Part shown: in pieces, positions 6,172 to 6,184 of the stretch
How positions within the stretch are numbered: the stretch's first letter is position 1
Layout: each line of letters starts with the position of its first letter
NCBI GenBank assembly: GCA_019245275.1
Contig: JAFARW010000193.1
Coordinates: 1 to 6,184, forward strand
Length of the DNA stretch: 6,184 bases
Source: Vulcanimicrobiota bacterium
GTDB lineage: Bacteria; Vulcanimicrobiota; Vulcanimicrobiia; Vulcanimicrobiales; Vulcanimicrobiaceae
Direction of reading: 5' to 3'
The notes under the pieces: generated by a model
The model's database searches: none
Told to the model about the DNA's origin: nothing
Seen by the model: only the letters and a program-made list of their open reading frames with translations
Program-made: the position numbers and the translations under genes

Positions 6172-6184
6172 ACGATTTGGCAAT
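6168..6184 (+). CDS. Start of a gene coupled to the ArsR regulator (perhaps SRPBCC/AHSA1 domain), truncated by window end
   Basis: An ATG overlaps the regulator's stop codon in the usual ATGA form, and GAGG (6154-6157) lies about 10 nt upstream as a possible ribosome binding site. Only five codons are visible (MNDLA). Regulators of this ArsR subgroup are commonly followed by a SRPBCC/AHSA1-domain protein; that identity is inferred from context alone and the five residues do not test it. Confidence 0.5.

Overview
The window carries an SOS-type mutagenesis ("mutasome") locus on the minus strand, followed by the start of an unrelated regulator operon on the plus strand. The DNA is of moderate-to-high GC and almost fully coding. 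The only intergenic spaces are 17 bp (2694-2710) and 111 bp (5752-5862). The damage-response operator has the LexA form used by Firmicutes and Actinobacteria (CGAAC-N4-GTTCG), not the enterobacterial CTG-N10-CAG or the alphaproteobacterial GTTC repeat. Two promoters also place their start codons almost at the predicted transcription start. This fits a Terrabacteria-type bacterium, perhaps an uncultured phylum or an actinobacterial relative. The lineage is an inference and weakly held.

Layout, in the direction of transcription from the divergent promoter region near 5800: leftward on the minus strand come imuA (5751-5056), imuB (5059-3605) and a small GIY-YIG nuclease-like gene (3612-3136). 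These overlap by 4 and 8 nt, so they form a tight operon. Next, on the opposite strand, is a VOC-family gene (2711-3139, plus) whose stop codon overlaps that of the GIY-YIG gene. Then, again on the minus strand, comes dnaE2 (2693 leftward, running off the window at position 1 with its C-terminus missing). Rightward from the same intergenic region is an ArsR-family regulator (5863-6171), with the first five codons of a coupled downstream gene (6168 onward).

How the genes fit together: ImuA (RecA-like), ImuB (a Y-family polymerase relative without catalytic residues that acts as clamp adaptor) and DnaE2 (error-prone C-family polymerase) are the known three parts of the LexA-controlled translesion synthesis system. 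A perfect 18-bp LexA palindrome fills the 17-bp spacer of a TTGACA/TAGCAT promoter in front of imuA, so repression by promoter occlusion is clear from the sequence. No LexA box was found in front of dnaE2.

The least ordinary features are (i) the GIY-YIG-domain gene translationally coupled to imuB, a possible extra mutasome component, and (ii) the antisense VOC gene between the imu genes and dnaE2, with no room for a terminator before it. The second point raises the possibility of a non-contiguous operon in which dnaE2 is expressed by read-through across the VOC gene.
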